Made by a program: the position numbers and the translations under genes. This document shows, one piece after another, positions 9,622 to 17,437 of a DNA stretch of 54,206 bases. The stretch comes from Pricia antarctica (GTDB lineage Bacteria > Bacteroidota > Bacteroidia > Flavobacteriales > Flavobacteriaceae): positions 1-54,206 of the forward strand of contig DRGL01000017.1 in the NCBI GenBank assembly GCA_011050085.1, given 5' to 3'. Position 1 is the stretch's first letter, and every line of letters begins with the position of its first letter. The notes beneath the pieces were generated by a model. It was not told where the DNA came from. It worked only from the letters and a program-made list of their open reading frames with translations, and ran no database searches.

Positions 9622-9797
9622 GATACGAGATAATTGATGTTCTCGATACGGGCATCGATAACTGCAATTTTATCGGGGTCGGTAGTCTCCCACCGAATTT
9701 CCATAAGGCGTACTACCGAATCGCAGTTCAATATTTCTTGCGTAAATTCCTGTGGGAGGCTTTCAATAATGCCATGTAAGCTTTGCATGTTCTTCAT
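9618..9797 (-). CDS. Small unrecognised phage protein (59 aa)
   Basis: The open frame extends to an ATG at 9851, but the ATG at 9797 (MKNMQSLHGIIESLPQEF) gives an exact ATGA overlap with the stop of the gene before it. That is the coupling used throughout this operon, so 9797 is chosen. The product is acidic and helical, with DPDKIAVIDARIENINYL at the C-terminus. It overlaps the next gene by 4 nt. No family recognised. Confidence 0.6.
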   Translation of the reverse strand: MKNMQSLHGIIESLPQEFTQEILNCDSVVRLMEIRWETTDPDKIAVIDARIENINYLVS

Positions 9798-10108
9798 TCT
9801 AGATCCAGGCGTTTTTTTTGGCGGCGGGTCAGGTTCTTGATCGGTATGCAAATACTGTCCTTTCCTGCAACTTTGGGAACGTAGTCGGTTTTCTCTAGAA
9901 CCGCTGCGGGAAATGTCTCATTGGTAACGCTGCCCACTTTTTTGAACTTGTTCTCGATGGTTTGGGTGATGGTGTTCTCAATTTTTGTGGTCTCCCTTTG
10001 CATCACGTCACGGAACATCTTGGGCATTACAAAATAATTGTTTAGCGCCATGATGATGCCGATAGCGAAGATGTAGATCAGGTTTTCAAGTACGTTTTTC
10101 AGGTTCAT
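9794..10108 (-). CDS. Small membrane protein with N-terminal anchor (104 aa)
   Basis: MNLKNVLENLIYIFAIGIIM carries one transmembrane segment at about residues 8-27. A helical stretch (TTKIENTITQTIENKFKK) and a very basic C-terminus (NLTRRQKKRLDLE) follow. It is in the cluster of small membrane genes between 9.8 and 12.2 kb. A bitopic protein there could be a spanin- or holin-associated lysis component, but sequence alone does not show it. Confidence 0.65.
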   Translation of the reverse strand: MNLKNVLENLIYIFAIGIIMALNNYFVMPKMFRDVMQRETTKIENTITQTIENKFKKVGSVTNETFPAAVLEKTDYVPKVAGKDSICIPIKNLTRRQKKRLDLE

Positions 10109-10109
10109 A

Positions 10110-10523
10110 TTACTTGTCGTTATCGTTTATATACAGATCGAACTTATCCGGGGCGATGGCCAGCATATTGTCAAGGGTTCGACGGCTCCAGATTACGTCA
10201 AGGTTTCCATCGTTATCGATATCCTTAAAGCTGGTGCCTGGTAATTGGCACCCACGCGTATCCCTAAAATAATTGCCCTGATGAACCAGTACCAATTTGC
10301 GGCCATTACTGTCGGAAATATGAAAGTGCCATTTATATTTCTCGCTCCATCGTTTTACGACGCTGTATTTACCTGGCAGAATTCGGCTGATGTTCCGTTT
10401 GTTCTGCCGGTCGGGCAGTTCCAGTATAATACAATGAAAAACCTGCTCATACCCTTCATAGAAATACCAGTGCGCGTGCGTCTGTATCTCGTTGCTGTTT
10501 ATTCTATTGAGGGATGCAATCAC
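10110..10523 (-). CDS. DUF5675-like phage protein (137 aa)
   Basis: The sequence ELPDRQNKRNISRILPGKY followed by WSEKYKWHFHI, NYFRDTRGCQLPGTSF and SRRTLDNMLAIAPDKFDLY closely resembles the DUF5675 family found in Bacteroidota prophages and phages. These small soluble proteins have conserved His/Arg/Gly positions and often lie near lysis genes. No catalytic mechanism is established as far as I know. Here it sits among small membrane proteins, which makes a lysis-related role possible. It is the nearest thing to an endolysin candidate in the prophage, since I see no lysozyme, amidase or NlpC/P60 motif. Confidence 0.75.
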   Translation of the reverse strand: MIASLNRINSNEIQTHAHWYFYEGYEQVFHCIILELPDRQNKRNISRILPGKYSVVKRWSEKYKWHFHISDSNGRKLVLVHQGNYFRDTRGCQLPGTSFKDIDNDGNLDVIWSRRTLDNMLAIAPDKFDLYINDNDK

Positions 10524-10541
10524 AGTTATTAATGATATGTG

Positions 10542-10622
10542 TTAATTCCAGTCTTTAAAATCGGCAGCGTGAACCCATAGGGCCAAAAGCAAAACCACTA
10601 TGGAGAACACGAGTGCCAGCAT
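10542..10622 (-). CDS. 26-aa single-span membrane miniprotein
   Basis: The protein MLALVFSIVVLLLALWVHAA ends DFKDWN. It is almost entirely one transmembrane helix with a short polar tail. The ATG at 10622 follows the stop of the upstream 127-aa gene by 2 nt, and the next gene starts about 20 nt downstream. Tight packing and clean hydrophobicity support a real gene. A holin-regulator or pinholin-like role is only a guess. Confidence 0.6.
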   Translation of the reverse strand: MLALVFSIVVLLLALWVHAADFKDWN

Positions 10623-10624
10623 TG

Positions 10625-11008
10625 TTAATCCTTTTTAAGGTCGTTCAAAAGGTTCGCAACGGCGATGGCCACGGCGAATGCATTTTTAGCGATGTTTTCG
10701 AGTACATCGGGTTCCTTATCGGATGCCAGTTCTTTCGATTTTGCTTCGATCGCCGATTTTAATTCAGCAGTTTCGGCCTCGGTCAAGTCTTGGGCCTCTT
10801 TTAAAGCTTCAGGGCTTGCCATGAACGATAGATAGACATCTTGCAATCGCATTGCATGAACGGCGTCGGAAAAGTTAATTTTCTTGTCGGCCAAGATATC
10901 ACCAACGATATCAAAGGTCTCCAAGGTTCCGAAGGCTACTCTTTTCAAATTTTCGATACCCAATTCTGGAGTTTCGACGTCAAATGGTTCAACTGTTTCA
11001 AAGTGCAT
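10625..11008 (-). CDS. Unrecognised acidic phage protein (127 aa)
   Basis: Starts MHFETVEPFDVETPELGIEN. It is acidic and mostly helical, with ending ENIAKNAFAVAIAVANLLND, which is amphipathic or weakly hydrophobic. No signal peptide. It is followed after 2 nt by the 26-aa membrane miniprotein. The 69-nt gap in front contains a GCCC/GGGC hairpin but no late-promoter element. Function unknown; possibly part of the lysis cluster. Confidence 0.65.
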   Translation of the reverse strand: MHFETVEPFDVETPELGIENLKRVAFGTLETFDIVGDILADKKINFSDAVHAMRLQDVYLSFMASPEALKEAQDLTEAETAELKSAIEAKSKELASDKEPDVLENIAKNAFAVAIAVANLLNDLKKD

Positions 11009-11077
11009 AACTATTGGTTTTAGTGCCCTTTTGGGCGGTTAATGATTAATGGCCCCTCATATCAGGGTGTAATTTTA

Positions 11078-11752
11078 TTATTGTTCTAGGCTATCGCTTA
11101 CTATATCTATCGTAGTTGTTGTCTTGTTCTGGTTCCGGTTTATTATCGTCAAAAGACTGTCCATCGGTATGGTGAAGCTTCTTACAACGGTATCGTTCTT
11201 ACTTTTGGCCGGCCATGTTTTTACGTATAGCAGCACTTCAGACGAATCTTTATATATGAAGGGCTCCAAACTCCTTATCGTTTTCCATTGGGCTATTACC
11301 GTACTGTCACGGCTGTAATATATTTGGGCCGTTTTTCTTGGTTGCATCTCAAAATCCGTTCTGCCCCTGTACTCCCTGTTACTAGTATCGAACAAAAGTT
11401 CCGCTGATGTATTCAAATCAATCATTACGAATTCATGTCCTGACTTTACTTTTTCCCAAAATGCCAACTGTATTTCATCGGTGAAATCATGGTTGTTTGA
11501 AACCCTTTCTTCCAAAAAGCCGATTATCCTTTTATCTACGGACCTTTCCAAGTTTAATACCTCTATCATTGAAAGGGCCTTGTCTTTTTTATAGTTGGCG
11601 ATACGGTTATCGATACTTAATATTATTAAGGGTACTAGGGCGAAAAGCCCATACTCCCTACATTTTTTTATAAACTCGGTTCGGAGAAGCCACCTTTTGT
11701 GAACCTTACCTATTACCCTTAAACGTCTCCACATTTTCCTCTCCCTCATCAA
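11078..11752 (-). CDS. Membrane-anchored unrecognised phage protein (224 aa)
   Basis: A very basic N-terminus (MMRERKMWRRLRVIGKVHKR) precedes one transmembrane helix (YGLFALVPLIILSI, about residues 34-47). A roughly 170-aa domain follows, probably periplasmic by the positive-inside rule. The ATG at 11752 lies inside the preceding 40-codon frame; ATG 11734 (MWRRLR) is an alternative. No family recognised. Confidence 0.6.
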   Translation of the reverse strand: MMRERKMWRRLRVIGKVHKRWLLRTEFIKKCREYGLFALVPLIILSIDNRIANYKKDKALSMIEVLNLERSVDKRIIGFLEERVSNNHDFTDEIQLAFWEKVKSGHEFVMIDLNTSAELLFDTSNREYRGRTDFEMQPRKTAQIYYSRDSTVIAQWKTIRSLEPFIYKDSSEVLLYVKTWPAKSKNDTVVRSFTIPMDSLLTIINRNQNKTTTTIDIVSDSLEQ

Positions 11753-11828
11753 TCTTTTTTTTGTGGTCGTGGTCGTTCAACAACACTCCGAAAGCAAAAA
11801 TTATAAATGCCACTATTGTACTTATCAT
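11706..11828 (-). CDS. 40-aa putative membrane miniprotein overlapping the next gene
   Basis: The frame from ATG 11828 encodes MISTIVAFIIFAFGVLLNDH and then a charged tail with HKKKIDEGEEN. One transmembrane helix is followed by a cytoplasmic-type tail. Its last 47 nt overlap the 224-aa gene in another frame. It begins 30 nt after the upstream 99-aa gene. The hydrophobic N-terminus and placement support it; the overlap lowers confidence. Confidence 0.45.
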   Translation of the reverse strand: MISTIVAFIIFAFGVLLNDHDHKKKIDEGEENVETFKGNR

Positions 11829-11858
11829 TATCTTTAATTTTATTCCTTTCGGAACATT

Positions 11859-12158
11859 TCAATCTTTGATTATAGGTTCGTTCGGATCGTAACCTGTCTC
11901 TTTCTCGAACTTCGCATCGAAGGCCTTTTTTTCCTTTGTCTCAAGCCCCAATTTTTTACGGAAATACTCGACCAGGGTATAGGGCACGGTCATCAGTACG
12001 ACGGACAGAATCAGCGCCCCGATGGCATAGTAATTATCGACGATGGCATCGTTCCAAAAATCCTTTGTCACTTTGGTACAGCCGATCACCCCGAAGATGA
12101 AGAGCACGTATTCGGCGACGCCGTATTTTTTTAAGAATGTTTCCCGTAGATTACCCAT
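11859..12158 (-). CDS. Two-span membrane protein, holin candidate (99 aa)
   Basis: Two predicted transmembrane helices (EYVLFIFGVIGCT at about 17-29 and AIGALILSVVLMTVPYTLVE at about 44-63) are joined by a short loop. A charged C-terminal tail follows (KKLGLETKEKKAFDAKFEKE). Size and topology fit class II/III holins, and it lies within a cluster of small membrane proteins near the DUF5675-like gene. No sequence family is recognised, so holin is an inference from topology and context. Confidence 0.6.
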   Translation of the reverse strand: MGNLRETFLKKYGVAEYVLFIFGVIGCTKVTKDFWNDAIVDNYYAIGALILSVVLMTVPYTLVEYFRKKLGLETKEKKAFDAKFEKETGYDPNEPIIKD

Positions 12159-12163
12159 TGCTT

Positions 12164-12493
12164 TTATTTTTCGGTTCGTATTACTTTCGATGGCATACTA
12201 TCCAGTTTTATATCCTTCATTCCCGCGACCTTGGCGCGAATCATAAAGGCGATGGCGTCTTTTTTTCTAGGATAGGTTCTTCGTTTATCGGATGTAATAA
12301 TTTGTGTGCAGGCCAAACTGTTGAAGCTTTGCCTAGTGCGACCGAATTCATCCTCTTGCGGGGGGCAATCCCCGACCACTTCTTCTTCGAGCGTCCAAAA
12401 AACCTCGTACTGATATTCGTAGCCGAAACCAGATTGGGCTGATGCGATGGCCGGCAGAAATATTATTGCTAAGAGAATTATTAGTCTTTTCAT
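12164..12493 (-). CDS. Small secreted protein (109 aa)
   Basis: A textbook Sec signal peptide (MKRLIILLAIIFLPAIASAQ, cleavage after ASA) leads a roughly 88-aa mature protein. It has two Cys (GDCPPQEDEF, SLACTQII) that could form a disulfide. It sits 1 nt after the PL1-like gene and 5 nt before the holin candidate. It is the third consecutive gene in this transcript with a signal peptide. No family recognised. Confidence 0.7.
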   Translation of the reverse strand: MKRLIILLAIIFLPAIASAQSGFGYEYQYEVFWTLEEEVVGDCPPQEDEFGRTRQSFNSLACTQIITSDKRRTYPRKKDAIAFMIRAKVAGMKDIKLDSMPSKVIRTEK

Positions 12494-12494
12494 C

Positions 12495-14132
12495 TTAACC
12501 TTCCAAATAAAATAATTCTATAAACATCTGTATATCGGACGGACTCAATAAACCGTTAAAAGGGTCTATCGGGTCGGTAGGTTCTTCAATTAAAACCTGA
12601 CCAAACCGCCCGCCCTCTATATCCATCATGACCTGAAAATTTGTTCTAGTGCTGTTAGTGTAGTTCACGCCTTCGATTGTCCAAACAGTATTTATCGCGT
12701 CGGGGTCGGAAACACCGTATTGAGTTTCCAGAGCATCCAACATGCCGTCATTGTCGGCATCTACGTTATTTCCGTTCATCGGTCCTATAATCGGAAAACC
12801 ACCGGCCTCGGCGACCGAATTTTTGTACGTATAATAACCGGTCGCGCCGACCCAATTCGAGCCGCTGTAATATGGAAAGTCACTAAATAATTTATATGAT
12901 GTTTCGGGCCCGTTAATAGCTTCCTCTATTATCCTAGAGTCGGCAGAATCCCTAAAGAGATAAGCGCCTAAAGTCGATAGGCTCTCTTCACTGTCAAGGT
13001 CTACCGCATCGGGTAAGCTTGCATATTCCGATGACATTGGTGTATTAAAAGGTGTTCCAACTACAGTACCTACAGGACTCTGATCGCCGGAAGATTTACC
13101 GTTGCTTATCGCATCCGTTTCGGGCTGACTATCGTTTGTCCTGTTCCAGCCTATTATGCCTTGCAGATAAATATTGGTGTCGTCATATCCTGATTTTACT
13201 TCGGGCCTGATTGTTCTCGTGTCGCCGCCCGCTTTTAAATGCGTTTTTACTATATTGATATTTGTATTCTTTGCCGGGCTTGCTAAACTCCCTAATTCGC
13301 CTATTGCCAAAGTGCCGGGGTAGTATATTCTACAATTGACTATCTCATAATCTCCATGGCTTGAAATCTGCGGGTTTCTTGCGTCATTGTTCTGAAACAA
13401 CGTATTGTAATATGTCCATTTTTCTGCTGAATTGGCTGTGGCATACCCTGTATTAGAATCCAGATTGCCATTAGTGCTTCCTTTAGAATGCCCGCCCTGG
13501 TAGTTTCCGTCTTCGGGATCTCTTGAATTTTCATGAGTAGCAAAATAAAAACATTCGTACACCATTGAATTCTGAATGGTCAGATTTGTAGAAGTGGCGC
13601 CCGACCAGTTTTCATCAGTTGCCCAGCTTATTGAGCAGTTCGCTATCATGATATTATCGCCGGTTGTATTAAGTGCATCCCCTGAATTTTCCGTTATCCT
13701 GCCTTGGCCCCTTCTCAAACGAGTAAATTCGTATACAGTATGATCGCCCGAACTGAACACCATTTGCCCGCCATAATTATTGTTGACAAAATCGCCTTCT
13801 ATGGTTATACCTTGCCCTCCGTCGCGAAACGCGGTCTGGCCGTAAATATGGATATTTCTACCGCTTATCCTTAATTGAGACTGTAGACTTATTTGCCCTG
13901 ACACTTTGAGTATTACGTCAAGATTGCTCTGACCGCTGCCTACTAAAGAACGTAAACTACCTGGACCGCTATCGGCCGTAGTTGTGACAAATACCCTTGT
14001 GCGTGTAGGTTGCCCTACACCGGCCGATTGCCCGTAGCCCTTGGCCCCGTAAAAGGTTGTACCTAAGTCTAGGGTCTGGGATTGGCCTAAAAACACATTG
14101 ATCAAAAAAAATATTACAACCGATTTTTTCAT
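12495..14132 (-). CDS. Secreted pectate-lyase-like (PL1-type) protein (545 aa)
   Basis: A signal peptide (MKKSVVIFFLINVFLGQSQT) is followed by a right-handed beta-helix protein with PL1 pectate-lyase features. These include FYGAKGYGQSAGVG near the mature N-terminus, VTTTADSGPGSLRSLVGSG, then the coils TTGDNIMIANCSISWATDEN and LTIQNSMVYE. Such proteins cleave or bind polygalacturonate-like or other acidic polysaccharides; activity is unproven here. The C-terminus (SPSDIQMFIELFYLEG) has no T9SS sorting domain. It overlaps the fibre-like gene by 4 nt, so the two are made together. It may be a depolymerase linked to receptor recognition, or an enzyme exported at lysis or from the lysogen. Confidence 0.8.
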   Translation of the reverse strand: MKKSVVIFFLINVFLGQSQTLDLGTTFYGAKGYGQSAGVGQPTRTRVFVTTTADSGPGSLRSLVGSGQSNLDVILKVSGQISLQSQLRISGRNIHIYGQTAFRDGGQGITIEGDFVNNNYGGQMVFSSGDHTVYEFTRLRRGQGRITENSGDALNTTGDNIMIANCSISWATDENWSGATSTNLTIQNSMVYECFYFATHENSRDPEDGNYQGGHSKGSTNGNLDSNTGYATANSAEKWTYYNTLFQNNDARNPQISSHGDYEIVNCRIYYPGTLAIGELGSLASPAKNTNINIVKTHLKAGGDTRTIRPEVKSGYDDTNIYLQGIIGWNRTNDSQPETDAISNGKSSGDQSPVGTVVGTPFNTPMSSEYASLPDAVDLDSEESLSTLGAYLFRDSADSRIIEEAINGPETSYKLFSDFPYYSGSNWVGATGYYTYKNSVAEAGGFPIIGPMNGNNVDADNDGMLDALETQYGVSDPDAINTVWTIEGVNYTNSTRTNFQVMMDIEGGRFGQVLIEEPTDPIDPFNGLLSPSDIQMFIELFYLEG

Positions 14133-16723
14133 TCTGCCAATTTTATGGATAGTCCTTCAAAATATCCTGTTTGAGATGTAACGTTGTTAATATAATACCT
14201 CATTAATTGAGTAGCATCTCCGTTAGTCGTAAAATTCTTTGTATACCTGGTCAATGTTGTTGTCGGACTTGTGGCAGATGGTGTCCATCCGCTTAAAGGA
14301 TTTCCATCGGTGAAACCTGACCAGGCGCTCATTGACATACTTGAACCCCCTAATGCTGTCGCCCACGACATTGACACCGTATAGGTTGTATTCGGCTCTA
14401 GAGCTAAATTTATTTCTAGCCTGTCGGAGGCGCCATCCGGTAAATTAACCTGTACGGCATAAGTGCTTCCATCGGTATAGATCGCATTGGTCGAGCTTTG
14501 AATAGTAGCATCGCCGCCACCATTTAATCCTGTACCTGAATCAGCTTCATAGGGTGCCGTTGCCAGCCAGTTCGCCGTTGTGTATAGTTCCGGATTGCCT
14601 ACTGGGGCATCTTCCACCAAATACGTTCCCGAAAGACTGAAAACCGACGGCGCCCTTTTGACCAGGGCCATATCCTTGTTCTGTACGGTATATATGTTTT
14701 TATCGGAAACATCGGTGCCGCCATCAAAAATCTGTACGCCCGAACCGGGCGAAGTCTTTAATCTCCCGGCGCCGGTGTGGTATTGCATAATACTTTCGCC
14801 TATATTACCTATGTCGTTGAGCGTTCCGGTGTAGTCGGTCGAACTTGCGTTGTATACCCTTGTTTTTTGCCCGATTTCAGGGCCACTCGTTTTTCTTATG
14901 TCCTCTACACTATATGTAAAATTTGCGGTTTTGTTCGAGGCGAACACTTTACCAATATTATCTATTCTATTAGCTTGATCTGTACTTAAGCTGGTAGTCG
15001 CTGAGGCGATGGCGGCGTCCATTTGCCCCTTGTTTACCCCGTCCGTAGATATAGTGCCGACACCGACTTCAGTTAATTTGTTATCGTTCAAATCCAATGG
15101 CAAGAAAGACTGTATGCTACTGGACCCGATCGCCATTCTATTGGAAATGTTACCCCCCGAATTATTTGTCCTGAAATAAAAGCTTCCAAGTTCGCCGCGC
15201 TGATCGATATACGTTATTCCGTCACGGTAGAAATTCATGCCGTTGTCGCCGTACTGTGCCGAAAACGTGCCGCTGTAGACGGTTACCGGGTTGGAAAATG
15301 TCCAGTCGCCCGTTGGTTCGTAGTTTGCAGCTTCATCAAATGATGCCCCGCCAGTAGCCTCATCCCTTACTTCTTGAATCGCCTCCTGTACATTAGTGGC
15401 CGCAATCGAGCCGTTTGGGATAAAAGGTACTTCGGCCGCTGTTTGGTCGTCGGTGCCTGTACCGTCACTGCCCGAAGGTATGGCCTGACTCGATAAATAC
15501 CCACTATTGTCCACCGTGACCATTTCAAGAGCTGGGCCCCCTACGCCTAAATCCCTTAACCTTATCAGACCGCCCATTTCTGTATGGCCGTCGTTATATA
15601 GGTCAAGACCTATTTCAGGCGAATTTGTATTCCTTATACTAAAAAGGTTTTCTTTTCGACTAATACTGCCTCCAATGGCTGTTTCCCCAGGTTGGTCATA
15701 TTCAACGGCCCTCATGACAAAATCGGCCGACCCGATGCTGTCGCGTATTTCTAGGACTTTAGCTACGACTAAATTTTTATTAAAGGTAGGGAAGGCGTCA
15801 TTAACCCGTAAATAACTATTTATGGACATGCTTGTACCATTGAAAATAGGGCTTGTTTCTACGGTTTGAGTACCAAAACCTTTTCTTATAAAATAATTTG
15901 TATTGCCGTAAGAAACATCTATCAAATCAGTCGTAGCTAAAGGAGTACCTGACATATTTATTTTATTTATAGTTGCATAGGTGCCGCTTCCCGGCGCGGT
16001 TTCCCCAGCAAATACAAAATCATCGTTAGCAAAATTGCTTTTAAGTTCCCATCCTCTTGTGCTAGAGCCTACAGGATTTAACTTAATACTAGATAAGCCT
16101 TTTATGCCTTCATCTTCAGCATCGTTTCCATTGGCCAGCACTTCGGCCAGGTTTTGTTCGCCAGCGTACTGCGGCACGTTCAAAGTATTTCCGGTCAATG
16201 TCGCGGGTCCGTCGGTTCCTGTGGTCGTCAACGTTATATTGTCTTGTTTTCCGGTGATGTCCTGGGGCGCGAACGGTGACAGGTCGACACCTGTACCATT
16301 GTCGTTTTCAAGTTGGTTGCCGTTTAAAAACAGGTTCGTATTGCCCGATGGCTTATTAATAAGGTCGTTGTAATCGCCACTGAAATCATCCAATTTATTA
16401 AGGTCGATGTTCGGAGGGACACCCGTTAATCCTGCCCAAGGGGCGGTCAGTTGTGATTGATTAATACTGACAGTGCCACCCGAGTTGGTCAACGGACCGG
16501 TGAAACTTAGCGCGGTACCACCCCCGAGACCGGCGGTAAAATCGGAATAGGCGATACCCATAACGATTCCGTCAACTTTTGAAATCAAAACGGTGTCTTG
16601 CGATGCTATGGACGTAGCGGCCTGCTTTTTCGGGAACTTCGGATGGCCTTCTTTGGTCACCTGAACCTGAGCGGAAACCAAGGCGGTGAACATAAAAAGG
16701 ATTATGATAAAATAATTTTTCAT
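14129..16723 (-). CDS. Tail-fibre-like protein with a Sec signal peptide (864 aa)
   Basis: The N-terminus MKNYFIIILFMFTALVSAQV is a clear signal peptide. The mature part looks like a phage fibre. It has low-complexity Gly/Thr/Ser beta-rich segments, FSGDYNDLINKPSG (a common fibre collar motif), repeated IPNGSIAATNVQEAIQEV-type segments, and a shaft. The C-terminal 130 aa (LEPNTTYTVSMSWATALG ... GYFEGLSIKL) resemble a jelly-roll carbohydrate-binding module. Virion fibres normally lack signal peptides, so this is unusual. The gene is coupled by ATGA to a 58-aa gene upstream and to the PL1-like gene downstream. Confidence 0.75.
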   Translation of the reverse strand: MKNYFIIILFMFTALVSAQVQVTKEGHPKFPKKQAATSIASQDTVLISKVDGIVMGIAYSDFTAGLGGGTALSFTGPLTNSGGTVSINQSQLTAPWAGLTGVPPNIDLNKLDDFSGDYNDLINKPSGNTNLFLNGNQLENDNGTGVDLSPFAPQDITGKQDNITLTTTGTDGPATLTGNTLNVPQYAGEQNLAEVLANGNDAEDEGIKGLSSIKLNPVGSSTRGWELKSNFANDDFVFAGETAPGSGTYATINKINMSGTPLATTDLIDVSYGNTNYFIRKGFGTQTVETSPIFNGTSMSINSYLRVNDAFPTFNKNLVVAKVLEIRDSIGSADFVMRAVEYDQPGETAIGGSISRKENLFSIRNTNSPEIGLDLYNDGHTEMGGLIRLRDLGVGGPALEMVTVDNSGYLSSQAIPSGSDGTGTDDQTAAEVPFIPNGSIAATNVQEAIQEVRDEATGGASFDEAANYEPTGDWTFSNPVTVYSGTFSAQYGDNGMNFYRDGITYIDQRGELGSFYFRTNNSGGNISNRMAIGSSSIQSFLPLDLNDNKLTEVGVGTISTDGVNKGQMDAAIASATTSLSTDQANRIDNIGKVFASNKTANFTYSVEDIRKTSGPEIGQKTRVYNASSTDYTGTLNDIGNIGESIMQYHTGAGRLKTSPGSGVQIFDGGTDVSDKNIYTVQNKDMALVKRAPSVFSLSGTYLVEDAPVGNPELYTTANWLATAPYEADSGTGLNGGGDATIQSSTNAIYTDGSTYAVQVNLPDGASDRLEINLALEPNTTYTVSMSWATALGGSSMSMSAWSGFTDGNPLSGWTPSATSPTTTLTRYTKNFTTNGDATQLMRYYINNVTSQTGYFEGLSIKLAE

Positions 16724-16896
16724 TTTTTCTTCGGGTTGATGCTTATGTTGCCGTTAACTATCTTGATTTCGTAATCACCCATTTCGATACTTTCCGTCTT
16801 AATTTTAAACTTGTCCCTTAACCTAAAACAGTAAAGTAGAACGATGGCTGCCCAAAGAACGATTACCATAATTTTTAAAAACAGTAGTTCGTTCAT
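16720..16896 (-). CDS. 58-aa single-span membrane protein
   Basis: Starts MNELLFLKIMVIVLWAAIVL. One transmembrane helix (about residues 5-24) is followed by a charged tail (RLRDKFKIKTESIEMGDYEI). It is coupled at both ends by ATGA overlaps, with the 163-aa gene before it and the signal-peptide fibre gene after it. That is strong evidence for translation. It may help membrane handling of the exported fibre; that is speculation. Confidence 0.7.
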   Translation of the reverse strand: MNELLFLKIMVIVLWAAIVLLYCFRLRDKFKIKTESIEMGDYEIKIVNGNISINPKKK

Positions 16897-17384
16897 AGGG
16901 CCCTAATTATCGAGTTAGGCGAATAGCTTTCGAGTTTTGTACGGTCGGGACCTTCATAGGTACCTGAAACTATCAGATAGGGGTCTCCGTTGACATCGGT
17001 GACCTTGACATTGAGCACTTCGGTGGCCAGACCAATTTTGCCGGTCGTGGTGGTGGCGGTGGTCTCCTGAATTTCCCATAGGCTGTCGGTGGTATCCCAA
17101 AGGGCGATACGTGCGGATTGGCCTTGGCCTTGGTCGATGATGGCGTAGGCACCTGCAATCGCATTGGGATAGGATGCCTGTAACAATGCCAAACTGGTAA
17201 ATACCCCATAGAACTGATTAGGGGTGTCACCTCCGGTCAATGCATCTAGCTTATCGGCATAATCTTCAAGAAGTTCGCATATTTCGGCAAAGTCTTCGGC
17301 GGTGGCCTCTTGTAAACGGTTGCCCACCGGTCGAACGTTGACCTTGTTCTTGAGTAAATTAGTGGGGCGCTTTGCCAATGCCAT
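16893..17384 (-). CDS. Phage protein upstream of the fibre gene (163 aa)
   Basis: Starts MALAKRPTNLLKNKVNVRPV. It is a soluble protein with a helical N-terminal part (FAEICELLEDYADKLDAL) and a beta-rich C-terminal part (YAIIDQGQGQSARIALWDTT). The latter resembles the carbohydrate- or fibre-linked beta-sandwich segments seen beside tail fibres. It begins 41 nt after a late promoter element, so it heads the fibre, PL1-like and small-membrane-gene transcript. The motif RPVGNRLQEA is similar to RPIGNQTQEV in the 96-aa protein at 34702-34992. Function unknown; probably neck or fibre-attachment. Confidence 0.65.
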   Translation of the reverse strand: MALAKRPTNLLKNKVNVRPVGNRLQEATAEDFAEICELLEDYADKLDALTGGDTPNQFYGVFTSLALLQASYPNAIAGAYAIIDQGQGQSARIALWDTTDSLWEIQETTATTTTGKIGLATEVLNVKVTDVNGDPYLIVSGTYEGPDRTKLESYSPNSIIRAL

Positions 17385-17425
17385 GCTACAAGCTTTTTGT
17401 AAAAATTGGGATTATCGGGACGTAG

Positions 17426-17435
17426 AAAAAGGACA
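17426..17435 (-). promoter_or_regulatory. Late promoter element, copy 2 (fibre and small-membrane-gene unit)
   Basis: TGTCCTTTTT on the minus strand. It begins 2 nt after the stop of the upstream 324-aa gene and 41 nt before the next ATG. CAATTTTT lies at 18 nt spacing as a weak -7 candidate. Confidence 0.55.
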
Positions 17436-17437
17436 CC

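Noticed and set aside
12495-14132. T9SS cargo with C-terminal sorting domain
   Set aside because: C-terminus lacks the type IX sorting-domain signature; only the Sec signal peptide is supported.
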